The notes beneath the pieces are model-generated. The model was not told where the DNA came from. It saw only the letters and a list, made by a program, of their open reading frames with translations, and did not search any database. From the NCBI GenBank assembly GCA_964480365.1, contig CAYZPM010000004.1, positions 75,778-139,777 on the forward strand: a stretch of 64,000 nt of DNA, given 5' to 3'. Positions 18,075 through 25,654 of the stretch are shown here, one piece after another. Position 1 is the stretch's first letter. Every line of letters starts with the position of its first letter. A program made the position numbers and the translations under genes. Source of the stretch: CAIQPV01 sp964480365 (GTDB lineage Bacteria > Pseudomonadota > Gammaproteobacteria > Burkholderiales > Gallionellaceae).

Positions 18075-18446
18075 ATGATATTCCCCAGACTTTTCGGTGA
18101 ACCGACAAAACTGGACTTTAATTTACCAGATCTTTGCAGCAACTGCGGCGAGGAAAAGGGAGCTGTCTTGATTGAAGTTCCACTGAATATTTCTCGCTAT
18201 GGATTAAGAATTGTTGAGGAACCAGGTTTCATAATGAATGTCCCTCTTTGTAAACATTGCGCAATGTCGAATTTTCCCCGACCAGTGGCCGTTTGCGGGA
18301 TCAAGAGTAAATTTTTTACGGGTAAAGTAACAAAGATATTTCTCAGCTTCACAAACCATAATTTCGCCCAAGAATTCAAATCACACAACCGAAAAATTAT
18401 TTTATCGGGTCATGTGCAGGTTATAGATGTCAGCACTCATGTCTAA
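18075..18446 (+). CDS. Integron cassette 1: zinc-ribbon-like hypothetical protein
   Basis: A 123-aa protein of unknown function and the only gene of the first cassette. Two CxxC pairs (Cys21/24 in CSNCGEE, Cys59/62 in CKHC) could hold a zinc ion; the rest is beta-rich with no signal peptide or membrane segment. Its stop overlaps the start of the attC site, the compact arrangement usual for cassettes. I do not recognise the family. The cassette limits are clear from attI at the left and attC at the right. Confidence 0.7.
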   Translation: MIFPRLFGEPTKLDFNLPDLCSNCGEEKGAVLIEVPLNISRYGLRIVEEPGFIMNVPLCKHCAMSNFPRPVAVCGIKSKFFTGKVTKIFLSFTNHNFAQEFKSHNRKIILSGHVQVIDVSTHV

Positions 18447-18509
18447 CCTTACGGTCGAGAGGGACTGCGCGAATACACCCTCGCGCAGCCCCTCACCTCA
18501 ACGTTGGGC
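18441..18509 (+). repeat. attC site 1
   Basis: R'' GTCTAAC at 18441-18447 and R' GTTGGGC at 18503-18509, with a central imperfect palindrome containing GACTGCGCGAAT and CGCGCAGCCC. The 69-nt length and internal sequence are almost the same as attC2, showing a chromosomal-integron family of sites. Confidence 0.85.
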
Positions 18510-18581
18510 ACCGCAAGTCCAAGCGTGGCGCACGCTGTGATAAACTGTGAATTGTCACCATCTACCGCATTGGAGGGCAGC

Positions 18582-18809
18582 ATGAGTACAAACCTAGAAG
18601 TCCTGGAAGCCGAAGTCCTGCAGTTAGCCCCTGTCGAACGATCACACTTGCTTGAGCGGTTGATCGCCAGCCTTGATTCAGACCCCGAAGTCGAGGAAGC
18701 TTGGGAGCGAGAAGCAGATCGCAGAGAAGCCGAACTGGAATCCGGTTCGGTCTCGGCAGTTTCAGGGCAGGAAGCCATCGCCCGGCTTCGCGCAAGACTT
18801 ACGCGATGA
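18582..18809 (+). CDS. Integron cassette 2: antitoxin of the putative addiction-module family
   Basis: A 75-aa protein beginning MSTNLEVLEAEVLQLAPVER with a GGAGGGCAGC site in front. The pattern (helix, LLERLIASLDSDPEVEEAWEREADRR, acidic tail) fits the small 'addiction module component' antitoxins that pair with ParE/RelE-type toxins. The stop overlaps the toxin start as ATGA (18806-18809), so translation is coupled. Cassette-borne toxin-antitoxin pairs are common in chromosomal integrons and are thought to stabilise the array. Moderately sure of the family, sure of the pairing. Confidence 0.8.
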   Translation: MSTNLEVLEAEVLQLAPVERSHLLERLIASLDSDPEVEEAWEREADRREAELESGSVSAVSGQEAIARLRARLTR

Positions 18810-19099
18810 CCTACTCGCTCCACCCCGGAGCGGAGCATGATATTGCCAACGCTCTGGATTTCTACAGCGATCAAGCTGGCCCCGTGGTCGCTGAGCGTTT
18901 TCTCGAAGAGTTTGAACGTGTCGCGAAGCTCTTGGTTGAACACCCCGGCCTTGGAACGCCAACGACGAGAGGACGAAGAACATTCCCGCTGAAGGTTTTT
19001 CCGTACTCTGTTGTATATCGAAATCTTGAAAGCAGCATTCGTATTCTAATAGTGCGCCATCAGCACAGGAAGCCCGGCTACGCTGGTGGCAGGCGGTAG
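18806..19099 (+). CDS. Integron cassette 2: RelE/ParE-family toxin
   Basis: A 97-aa protein starting MTYSLHPGAEHDIANALDFY. It has the ParE/RelE plan: an N-terminal strand, two helices with AERFLEEFERVAKLLVEHPGLG, then strands containing RRTFPLKVFPYSVVYRN and IRILIVRHQHRKPGY. ParE-type members poison gyrase and RelE-type members cleave mRNA; the sequence alone does not decide. It overlaps the antitoxin by 4 nt and ends 31 nt before attC2, so the pair forms one mobile cassette. Confidence 0.85.
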   Translation: MTYSLHPGAEHDIANALDFYSDQAGPVVAERFLEEFERVAKLLVEHPGLGTPTTRGRRTFPLKVFPYSVVYRNLESSIRILIVRHQHRKPGYAGGRR

Positions 19100-19129
19100 G
19101 TGTGAAACCTTCGTGCGCAGCCCAGCGAT

Positions 19130-19198
19130 GCCCAACCCGACGCTCAAGCGGGACTGCGCGAATACACCGTCGCGCAGCCCCTCACCTCAACGTTGGGC
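19130..19198 (+). repeat. attC site 2
   Basis: R'' GCCCAAC at 19130-19136 is complementary to GTTGGGC at the left edge of the same cassette; R' GTTGGGC is at 19192-19198. It is 69 nt long, and its interior is nearly identical to attC1. Confidence 0.85.
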
Positions 19199-19205
19199 GG
19201 CTTAA

Positions 19206-19751
19206 ATGCGTAGACTGATTTTCATTGCAATGCTTCTGTTCTCAATCGGTGGCGCGCATGCGGCAGAAGTATCAGAGCAACCAGACTGGTGCGACTACAA
19301 GTGGAATGTCCAAGAGCCTGTTCCCTCGCGCCTGAATCTGCCGTCCTGGGCCTGCGAGGTGATCGCAAAGCAAAAACTTGCCTTGACGTATTCCCCCACT
19401 ATCCGCATCAATCCTTTTTTCTTGACCGGCGATTTCGACGGAGATCATCATACCGACATCGCCATATGGATAACGAACAGAAAAACAGAAGAGCTTGGCC
19501 TAGTTATTATTCACGCTAAGAGTCAACGTGTGTTCGTCATTGGCGCGGGCAATGTGACAGAGCGCGGCAAAGACCTCAAGGGTTATGATATGTGGACTCT
19601 TCTTCCAAAAGGGAAGGTTGCGAAGAGTCCATACGAAGAGCACTCTGTGACATTACTGGGGGACGCTCTGCTTTTGACCGAATCGGAGTCAGCCAGCGCC
19701 ATGCTGTATTGGAATGGAAAAACCTATGTTTGGTATCAGATCAGCGACTAG
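19206..19751 (+). CDS. Integron cassette 3: secreted hypothetical protein with FG-GAP/VCBS-like motif
   Basis: A 181-aa protein with a clear signal peptide (MRRLIFIAMLLFSIGGAHA, cut before AEV). It contains TGDFDGDHHTDIAIW, the Ca-binding-like motif of FG-GAP/VCBS repeats, present here only once. Periplasmic or secreted; the function is unknown. Two cysteines in the mature N-terminal region (WCDYKW and WACEV) could form a disulfide. It starts 7 nt after attC2 and ends 2 nt before attC3, a typical tight cassette. Confidence 0.75.
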   Translation: MRRLIFIAMLLFSIGGAHAAEVSEQPDWCDYKWNVQEPVPSRLNLPSWACEVIAKQKLALTYSPTIRINPFFLTGDFDGDHHTDIAIWITNRKTEELGLVIIHAKSQRVFVIGAGNVTERGKDLKGYDMWTLLPKGKVAKSPYEEHSVTLLGDALLLTESESASAMLYWNGKTYVWYQISD

Positions 19752-19753
19752 CC

Positions 19754-19813
19754 GCCCAACCCTACATTCGAGCGGGACAGGCCAGAAGCGGCCTGCCCCT
19801 CAATTTGTTAGGC
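19754..19813 (+). repeat. attC site 3
   Basis: R'' GCCCAAC at 19754-19760 and R' GTTAGGC at 19807-19813. The inner palindrome GACAGGCCAGAAGCGGCCTG belongs to a different attC subtype from sites 1 and 2. Length 60 nt. Confidence 0.85.
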
Positions 19814-19932
19814 CATACCATGAATTTTGGTTTTTCGTGTGTTGACGTTTTTGGCGGTAGCTCATAGTTGAGCGCGATTTTGCAAACGTGAGAGAGTTGT
19901 TTTGGGATGTCAAGTGAGGTAGGATGCTACGC

Positions 19933-20169
19933 ATGAGTACAATGGACTTCACGCGCAAGTTGCGCGAGGCTGGCTTTGACGAACGGCAGGCTGAAGCTGT
20001 TGTGCGTGTCATGGCTGATGCACAAACGGCCTTGGTCACAAGGGAGCATTTCGACGCAAAAATGGAAACGCTGGAAACGCGACTGGATGCCAAGATGGAT
20101 AAGTTGTCTTGGATGATGGGCATCCTTATCGCTCTGGCCGTCGCCAACTTCGCCAAGCAGTTTTTCTAA
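19933..20169 (+). CDS. Integron cassette 4: coiled-coil membrane-anchored protein (DUF1640-like)
   Basis: A 78-aa protein: an N-terminal helix FTRKLREAGFDERQAEAVVRVM, a short coiled coil with HFDAKMETLETRLDAKMDKL, and a single C-terminal membrane helix MMGILIALAVANFAKQFF. This layout is that of the DUF1640/CCDC90-like small proteins common in integrons and phages. Function unknown. An in-frame ATG also exists 9 nt earlier (19924); I prefer 19933 because similarity to such proteins begins at MDFTRKLR. Confidence 0.72.
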   Translation: MSTMDFTRKLREAGFDERQAEAVVRVMADAQTALVTREHFDAKMETLETRLDAKMDKLSWMMGILIALAVANFAKQFF

Positions 20170-20199
20170 TTGTTCATCAGATCATCTCCGTAGTAAAAA

Positions 20200-20255
20200 G
20201 CCTAACCTCACATTCGAGAGGGACAGGCCAGAAGCGGCCTGCCCCTCAATTAAAC
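20200..20255 (+). repeat. attC site 4 with damaged R' end
   Basis: R'' GCCTAAC at 20200-20206 matches the GTTAGGC that opens cassette 4. The interior is the same as attC3, but the 3' end reads ATTAAAC (20249-20255) where GTTRRRY is expected, so the crossover G is lost. This site would not be expected to recombine normally. Confidence 0.6.
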
Positions 20256-20440
20256 TACAAGGGCTTCCCCAATTTAGCAAGCGCTTTTGAAGTTTCTATT
20301 TCATTGCCATTCTCCGTTCCGTTTCATGTCGCGCTGCTTGCATCGTGCGAGAAGGTGAAGGACTGCTAAACTACAAACGGTCATGTTGGGCTATTGCCCG
20401 GACCCTGATGAAAGACGCGCGCCGGGACCTCATTCGTTAG
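20256..20440 (+). other. Decayed cassette remnant and attC target of the IS1111-type element
   Basis: I see no ORF here. A lone R'-like GTTGGGC is at 20385-20391, followed by a palindromic stretch (GCCCGG...CCGGG) and then CATTCGTTAG (20431-20440). The latter repeats at the other end of the insertion sequence (21785-21794). Joining the two sides without the IS restores GTTAGGC, so the IS sits in an attC site. Confidence 0.55.
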
Positions 20441-20600
20441 TCGGGTGCATGCTGCATCCCCCGTAAATTGATCAGGCTCTCCCGGCGCGGGTCCAACCCG
20501 CTTCACATCAACGCTGGCAGTACACGGTGATTCTTTAGTCGCCGCCCGGCGGCGCGTATATTCCTTTCGAGTTTCGTTTTCTGGCAGACGGTTTTGATTT
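20441..20600 (-). ncRNA. Possible bridge/seek RNA region of the IS1111-type element
   Basis: This is non-coding space between the transposase stop and the IS end. Known IS1111-type elements make a target-choosing RNA from this side. A GC-rich stretch (CTCCCGGCGCGGGTCC around 20478-20493) can fold into a stem. The RNA itself is inferred from position only. Confidence 0.35.
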
Positions 20601-21677
20601 TCAATCCTTGCCCGGCTCCAATTTGAAATCTTCGCCGTACTTCAGCACCGCCCACGCCAGCCGCGCGTTTTTCGCCGCGATGGCGATCACCGCGCGCCAG
20701 TAGCCGCGCCGTTCTTCCAGTGACCGCGCCCAGCGGCTGAATCGATCCTGCTTGTCGCCAAGACTGTTGAGCACCGCTCGCGCGCCCATGACCAGCAGGC
20801 TGCGCAGGTAACCATCTCCGGCCTTGGTGATGCACCAAAGGTAGGCAATCCGCATCCAGCCTGCGGCTGGGCGGAATTGACACCGTCCGAGTCGCGCCTT
20901 GCCGCCGCTGCTGTATTGCCCCGGCACGAGGCCGATCCACGCCGCCACCTGGCGCCCGTTATCGAAGTCGTGACCGCAGCCTATGCTGGCGAGCAGCGCG
21001 CTGGCGGTGACAGGGCCGATGCCGGGGAGTTTCATCAACCGTTTGCTGCGCGCATCTTCGCGCGCGGCTTTTGCGATGGCGCGGTCATATTCGGCGATCT
21101 TCTTGTCGAGTTCGTCCGCGTGCGCCAGCAGGTCGCCCACGCACAGGTTGGCGTAGCCCGGCAGGTCTTCCAGGTGCGCGCCGATCTCCCGGCGCAGGCA
21201 GACAACTTTTTGCGGCAGCACGATGCCGAACTCGGAGATCAGGCCGCGCAGGCGGTTGTAGCTTGCGGTGCGTTCCTCGACAAAACCCTGCCGGGTGCGG
21301 TGCAGGCACAGGATGATCTGCTGGTGTTCTTCCTTGACCGGGACGAAAAGCATGGTCGGGCGCGTGACGGCCTCGCAGATCGCGGCGGCGTCCGCCGCAT
21401 CGTTCTTGCCGCGCTTGCCGGTCATGCGGTAGGGCGCGACGAACTTCGGCGCCATCAGCTTGACCGTGTGGCCGTACTGCCGGAACAGCCGCGCCCAGTG
21501 GTGTGCGCCCGAACACGCTTCCATGCCGATCAGGCACGGCGGCAGTTGCGCGATCAGCGGCAGCAAGTCCGCTCGCTGTACTTTTGGCTTGACCAGCGCG
21601 GCCTTGCCGCTATCATTGACGCCGTGCACGGCAAATACGTTCTTGGCGAGATCGATTCCTACGGTGATAATGTTCAT
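20601..21677 (-). CDS. IS110/IS1111-family transposase with an in-frame 17-aa insertion
   Basis: A 358-aa recombinase with an N-terminal RuvC-like DEDD domain (VGIDLAKNVFAVHG, GMEACSGAHHWAR, GKNDAADAAAI) and a C-terminal Transposase_20 domain (LMKLPGIGPVTASALLA, VPGQYSSGGKARLGR). In the family, LGR runs directly into ITK(R/A)GD and YLRSLLV. Here residues 266-282 (nt 20832-20882) add CQFRPAAGWMRIAYLWC in frame just after the serine region (SSGG, 256-259). This accounts for the unusual length and may have inactivated the enzyme. It catalyses RNA-guided insertion in related elements. Confidence 0.88.
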   Translation of the reverse strand: MNIITVGIDLAKNVFAVHGVNDSGKAALVKPKVQRADLLPLIAQLPPCLIGMEACSGAHHWARLFRQYGHTVKLMAPKFVAPYRMTGKRGKNDAADAAAICEAVTRPTMLFVPVKEEHQQIILCLHRTRQGFVEERTASYNRLRGLISEFGIVLPQKVVCLRREIGAHLEDLPGYANLCVGDLLAHADELDKKIAEYDRAIAKAAREDARSKRLMKLPGIGPVTASALLASIGCGHDFDNGRQVAAWIGLVPGQYSSGGKARLGRCQFRPAAGWMRIAYLWCITKAGDGYLRSLLVMGARAVLNSLGDKQDRFSRWARSLEERRGYWRAVIAIAAKNARLAWAVLKYGEDFKLEPGKD

Positions 21678-21811
21678 GACTTTCCCTTCCTCTTGGTTTA
21701 GATGAAAACGACACTTTCCATCTTGGCACTTTTGATGCCGTTCGCGGAAACTTCTCCGCAGCCTCGGGACGGGGAAGTCCCTTTCATTCGTTAGGCGTTA
21801 TAATTCGCGCC

Positions 21812-22097
21812 ATGTCACCTACTATTTTTCGTGAGGGTAGTTTTCGGTTCTTTTTCTTTTCGCGGGAAGAGCCAAGAATGCATGTGCATGTTAGGACATC
21901 ACTATGGGGAAGCCAAGTTTTGGATGTCGCCAGAGTTGGCGTTGGCAACAAGCACTGGGCTTTCGCCCAAACAAATCAAGGAAGCTCAAGGTCTTGTCGT
22001 TGTTCACATGGAGGAGATAGCTCATACGGTATCGTGGAACATGTGTTCGATGAGGATTCTCTCGAAATTTGCTCACTCACCCCAGACGAGTGAATGA
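21812..22097 (+). pseudogene. Frameshifted DUF4160 gene in a decayed cassette
   Basis: The first frame gives MSPTIFREGSFRFFFFSREE and PRMHVHV, a typical DUF4160 start. The rest of the family (GEAKFWMSPELALATSTGLS, then PKQIKEAQGLVVVHMEEIAH) continues in the next frame, so a base is missing near 21891. The C-terminus also looks scrambled. DUF4160 proteins are small and often paired with DUF2442 in toxin-antitoxin-like cassettes; no partner is seen. The cassette begins with GTTAGGC right at the end of the IS. Confidence 0.75.
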
Positions 22098-22135
22098 ATA
22101 TTCTCGTTTATGCTGAATAGAGTGCGGAATTAGTC

Positions 22136-22312
22136 ATGCGCCAGCAAAGCCGTCGCCTTAGGAAGAAACTGCACCTTGGTGAGTTTCAACAACTTGGGTT
22201 CGAAATATCAATTACGCTGAAACCAAATCTTGAAATTGACGATCTAGACCATTTTCTTGATGAATTCATTCTCGATACCATTGAAAAGAAGGAGTCTCTT
22301 CATGGAAGCTGA
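22136..22312 (+). pseudogene. Truncated YggL (DUF469)-like gene
   Basis: 58 codons, too short for the ORF list I relied on elsewhere and read here directly. It starts MRQQSRRLRKKLHLGEFQQL and continues GFEISITLKP, closely matching the N-terminal half of E. coli YggL (108 aa), a 50S-ribosome-associated protein. It stops at LHGS where the family continues with a glycine-rich stretch. The last 11 nt overlap the start of the next gene. It is probably a remnant rather than a functional short protein. Confidence 0.65.
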
Positions 22313-22570
22313 AAAACACAATAGTTTGATTCCATTGCAGTGTCCGACATGTGGTTCTACTCAGTTCGAGCATTCGGATGAGTCAGCGCTTGCAATGTGC
22401 GCTTCCTGTGGTCGAGAACTTACCCGAGATGAGTTGATTCGCGAGAAAGACAATAACATTCAAGAGCACGCAGAGGATATGGGAAGCAAGCCGTTCAAGA
22501 CCTTGGGCAGTAATTAAAGAAGTCCCTTCGGGATGAATTCAAGGACAATAAATTCATCAAGGCCAAGTAA
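22302..22570 (+). pseudogene. Zinc-ribbon cassette gene broken by frameshift and stop
   Basis: It begins MEAEKHNSLIPLQCPTCGST behind GGAGTCTCTTC. CPTCG and CASCG form a zinc ribbon, followed by RDELIREKDNN. The open frame ends at 22517, but the alternative frame gives KQAVQDLGQ, a stop, then LKKSLRDEFKDNKFIKAK ending at 22570. This is the normal C-terminus of this small zinc-ribbon family. A frameshift near 22480 plus one nonsense codon make this a pseudogene. Function unknown. Confidence 0.65.
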
Positions 22571-22620
22571 TGATCATCTTCCTTACACCCTCGTTATCCT
22601 TGCAGGACTAGCTTTTAATT

Positions 22621-22670
22621 GTTAGCTGCGCGAATAAACCCTCGCGCAGTCCCTTTGTTTTGCGTTGGGG
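22621..22670 (+). repeat. Degenerate terminal attC remnant
   Basis: The palindrome CTGCGCGAATAAACCCTCGCGCAG occupies 22625-22649 (split here: CTGCGCGAAT and CTCGCGCAG are its arms), closely matching attC1 and attC2. It is followed by GTTGGGG (22664-22670) in place of GTTGGGC. No R'' GCCTAAC is found, so it is probably inactive and marks the end of the array. Confidence 0.6.
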
Positions 22671-22817
22671 CTATAAAAAACCCTTTTCACATCAAATCCC
22701 TCCCGTAGCGTCTCTTTCCCTGCATCAATTTCTGGCCGCAAATTTTTTCTGTAACGAGTACGACTCAACTTCATCGCTTGAAACGTCAGTCTTAGGATGC
22801 CAACTGGTTAGCTTTGC

Positions 22818-22867
22818 ATAGCCATTCCACTAGGTTGTCAAAAAACGACAACCAAGTGGCTGGTTAT
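22818..22867 (-). repeat. Dispersed covarying hairpin, copy C
   Basis: Read on the minus strand it starts ATAACCA and ends ATGGCTAT, with arms CCACT/AGTGG and an inner stem-loop GGTTGTC...GACAACC. Confidence 0.7.
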
Positions 22868-22982
22868 GTGCGGCACCGTACTGAGAACGGCAGACTTAAT
22901 CCTCATGATGAAACATGGCGGCTCAGAATTCATCCACTGATTCAATTTATCCCACCATGCAGATAATACAGGTTCGAATTTA

Positions 22983-25643
22983 ATGATTAATGCATCCGAC
23001 ATTCTTAACGCGAACGTGCTGATCGTCGACGATATGGAAGCTAATGTGCAGCTTTTGGAAAAAATTCTGCGCGGAGCGGGTTATGTTTCTATCTCGACAA
23101 CGATGAATTCTGGCGAGGTCTGCGAGCTTCACCTCAAGAACAAATATGACTTGATTCTGCTCGATCTTCAGATGCCCGGCATGGACGGATTTCAGGTGAT
23201 GGAAGGACTGAAGGAAATTGAACCGGATGACTACCTTCCGGTCATCGTGATCACCGCGCAGCCGGATTACAAACTGCGTGCGCTTGAAGCAGGCGCGATG
23301 GATTTCGTGAGCAAGCCATTCGATGTTCTTGAAGTGAAAACGCGTATTCACAATATGCTTGAAGTACGACTGTTGTACAAAGAGCATAATCGCTTGGGCC
23401 AGGTGTTGCAGGATAGGAACACTGAGCTGGAGAGTGCCAAGATCGTGGCTGAAAAAGCCAACCTCGCCAAATCGGATTTCCTCTCCAATATGAGCCACGA
23501 GATCCGCACACCGATGAACGCCATCATCGGCATGTCCTACTTGGCGCTGAAGACAGAACTGACGCCGCGTCAGCGCGACTACATCAAGAAGATCAAGGGT
23601 TCCGGCCAACATCTGCTCGGCATCATTAACGATATTCTCGACCTCTCGAAAATCGAGGCGGGCAAGCTGACGGTCGAGCACACCGAGTTCGAACTGGAAA
23701 AAGTGCTCGACAATGTTGCCAACCTTCTCGCCGAGAAGACCTCCACCAAGGGGTTGGAGCTGGTCTTCGACGTAGATAAGAATGTACCGCCAAATCTGAT
23801 CGGCGATCCGCTGCGGCTGGGGCAGATTTTTATCAACTACAGCAACAATGCCGTCAAGTTCACCGAGCAGGGCGAGATCGACATCGTCATCCGTCTCAAG
23901 GAGCAGACCGACAAGGATGTGCTGATCTACTGCGCCGTGCGCGATACAGGCATCGGCCTGACGGAGGAGCAGATGGGACGGTTGTTCCAGAGCTTTTCGC
24001 AAGCCGATACCTCGACCACCCGCAAATTTGGCGGCACCGGCCTCGGTCTGGTCATTTCCAAGAAGCTGGCCGAACTGATGGGCGGAGAGGTTGGCGTAGT
24101 CAGCGAACCCGGCAAAGGCAGCACTTTCTGGTTCACTGCTCGCCTCGGCAGGGGCGTCGGTCAGCAGAGCAGGCTGGCGCTGGCGGGCGACCTGCAGGGC
24201 AAGCGCGTGCTGGTGGTAGACGACAACGTGAATGCCCGCCTGGTGCTGGGCGACATGCTCGGCAGCATGAGCTTCAAGGTCGACCAGGCCGAGTCGGGCA
24301 CAGCGGCCATCGGCACCGTGGATCGAGCAGAGGCAGAGGGCACTCCCTACGAAATCGTATTTATCGATTGGCAAATGCCGGGGATGAATGGCATCGAGAC
24401 GGCCAAGCGGCTAAGGGAGCTTCCGCTCAGCCGCATGCCGCACATGATGATGGTGACCGCTTATGGCCGCGAGGAAGTCATTAAGGGCGCAGAGGAATCT
24501 GGCTTCGAGGATGTGCTGATCAAGCCGGTCAATGCCTCGGTGCTGTTCGACAGCGTGGTACGCATTCTTGGGGGCGTCGTCGATGGCGCGCGCACCACTG
24601 TGGACGAGCCCACCAGCACCTTCGAGCAACTCGTCACCATTAAGGGCGCTCGCATTCTGCTTGTGGAGGACAACGATCTCAATCAGGAAGTGGCAACCGA
24701 ACTACTGCGCGATGCCGGCTTCGTCGTTGATTTGGCCGAAAATGGCCAGATTGCTCTGGAGAAGGTGAGGACTGCCGATTACGACATCGTGCTGATGGAC
24801 ATGCAGATGCCGGTGATGGACGGCGTGACGGCGACTCAGGAAATCCGCAAGGAAGAACGCTTCAAGGATCTTCCGGTGGTGGCGATGACCGCCAACGCCA
24901 TGCAGGGCGACCGTGACCGCTGCATGGCGGCGGGCATGAACGATCATGTCGTCAAGCCGATCGAACCCGAAGATTTGTGGAAGGCGCTGCTGAAATGGAT
25001 CAAGCCACGGCATGCTGCGGCAGGGGTAAAGCCGCAATTGGCACAAGATACCGCCCTGCCCTTCGACATCAAGGGGCTGGACATGGTCAATGGCCTGCAC
25101 CGCGTACTTGGCAAGAAACCACTCTATATATCGATGCTGCGCAAGTTTGTCTCTGGACAGAAATCCGCAACGGCGGAAATCCTCAAGGCGCTGGATAGCA
25201 ATGACTGGGACGCTGCCGAACGGCTCGCCCACACGCTAAAGGGCGTTTCCGGCAATATCGGCGCAACCGGCTTGCAACAGTTGGCGGAAATAATTGAGGC
25301 AGCGATCAAGGGACACCGTCCGCGCGATGAACTCAATGGTCTGCTCAACGCACTAAAAAATTTGTTAAAAAATCTCATCGCACAACTTGAACAGAAGCTG
25401 CCTGAGGAACGAGGCAAGGCAGCTATCACGGTCGACCCTGGAAAACTCAAGTCGGTCTGTGACAAGCTGGTGGCCTTGCTCGCCGACGACGATGCGGAGG
25501 CGGGTGACGTGCTGGATGCGAATGCGGATCTGCTAAACGCAGCCTTCCACAACCACTATCGCAAGATCGAAGACAGCATCCGTTCATTCGACTTCGAGGC
25601 GGCTCTCGTAGCGTTGAGAATCGCCACCGCAACATCTACTTGA
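22983..25643 (+). CDS. Hybrid sensor histidine kinase REC-HisKA-HATPase-REC-REC-HPt
   Basis: An 886-aa soluble hybrid kinase with no membrane segments. Domains in order: N-terminal receiver (phospho-Asp61), short coiled coil, HisKA with FLSNMSHEIRTPMN (His172), HATPase (NYSNNAVKF, DTGIGL, GTGLGL up to about 385), second receiver (Asp462), third receiver (Asp606), and HPt with ERLAHTLKGVSG (His750). A receiver in front of the kinase means its input comes from another phosphodonor. The layout supports a multistep relay ending at HPt. It heads a seven-gene run on one strand, and its stop overlaps the next frame. Confidence 0.9.
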   Translation: MINASDILNANVLIVDDMEANVQLLEKILRGAGYVSISTTMNSGEVCELHLKNKYDLILLDLQMPGMDGFQVMEGLKEIEPDDYLPVIVITAQPDYKLRALEAGAMDFVSKPFDVLEVKTRIHNMLEVRLLYKEHNRLGQVLQDRNTELESAKIVAEKANLAKSDFLSNMSHEIRTPMNAIIGMSYLALKTELTPRQRDYIKKIKGSGQHLLGIINDILDLSKIEAGKLTVEHTEFELEKVLDNVANLLAEKTSTKGLELVFDVDKNVPPNLIGDPLRLGQIFINYSNNAVKFTEQGEIDIVIRLKEQTDKDVLIYCAVRDTGIGLTEEQMGRLFQSFSQADTSTTRKFGGTGLGLVISKKLAELMGGEVGVVSEPGKGSTFWFTARLGRGVGQQSRLALAGDLQGKRVLVVDDNVNARLVLGDMLGSMSFKVDQAESGTAAIGTVDRAEAEGTPYEIVFIDWQMPGMNGIETAKRLRELPLSRMPHMMMVTAYGREEVIKGAEESGFEDVLIKPVNASVLFDSVVRILGGVVDGARTTVDEPTSTFEQLVTIKGARILLVEDNDLNQEVATELLRDAGFVVDLAENGQIALEKVRTADYDIVLMDMQMPVMDGVTATQEIRKEERFKDLPVVAMTANAMQGDRDRCMAAGMNDHVVKPIEPEDLWKALLKWIKPRHAAAGVKPQLAQDTALPFDIKGLDMVNGLHRVLGKKPLYISMLRKFVSGQKSATAEILKALDSNDWDAAERLAHTLKGVSGNIGATGLQQLAEIIEAAIKGHRPRDELNGLLNALKNLLKNLIAQLEQKLPEERGKAAITVDPGKLKSVCDKLVALLADDDAEAGDVLDANADLLNAAFHNHYRKIEDSIRSFDFEAALVALRIATATST

Positions 25644-25654
25644 AAGGAATTCCC

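Larger units (their letters stand above)
20441..21794 (-). mobile_element. IS110/IS1111-family insertion sequence in an attC site
   Basis: About 1354 bp bounded by a 10-bp repeat CATTCGTTAG at each side (20431-20440 and 21785-21794), only one of which belongs to the target. There are no classical terminal repeats; subterminal TCCCC(C)GT-type similarity is seen near both ends. The group known to target integron attC sites (IS1111-attC) has these properties. The 160 nt downstream of the transposase gene (20441-20600) is longer than the upstream gap, the position where IS1111-type elements encode their guide RNA. Confidence 0.75.
22571..22982. other. Gene-free stretch closing the integron and preceding the signalling locus
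   Basis: It contains a degraded attC (22621-22670), hairpin copy C (22818-22867) and a 55-bp block (22865-22919) that is repeated at the 3' end of the 27503 gene. I see no ORF. Confidence 0.55.

Noticed and set aside
22980..24374. A 464-codon frame opposite the first hybrid kinase
   Set aside because: Shadow frame; kinase and receiver motifs lie on the plus strand.
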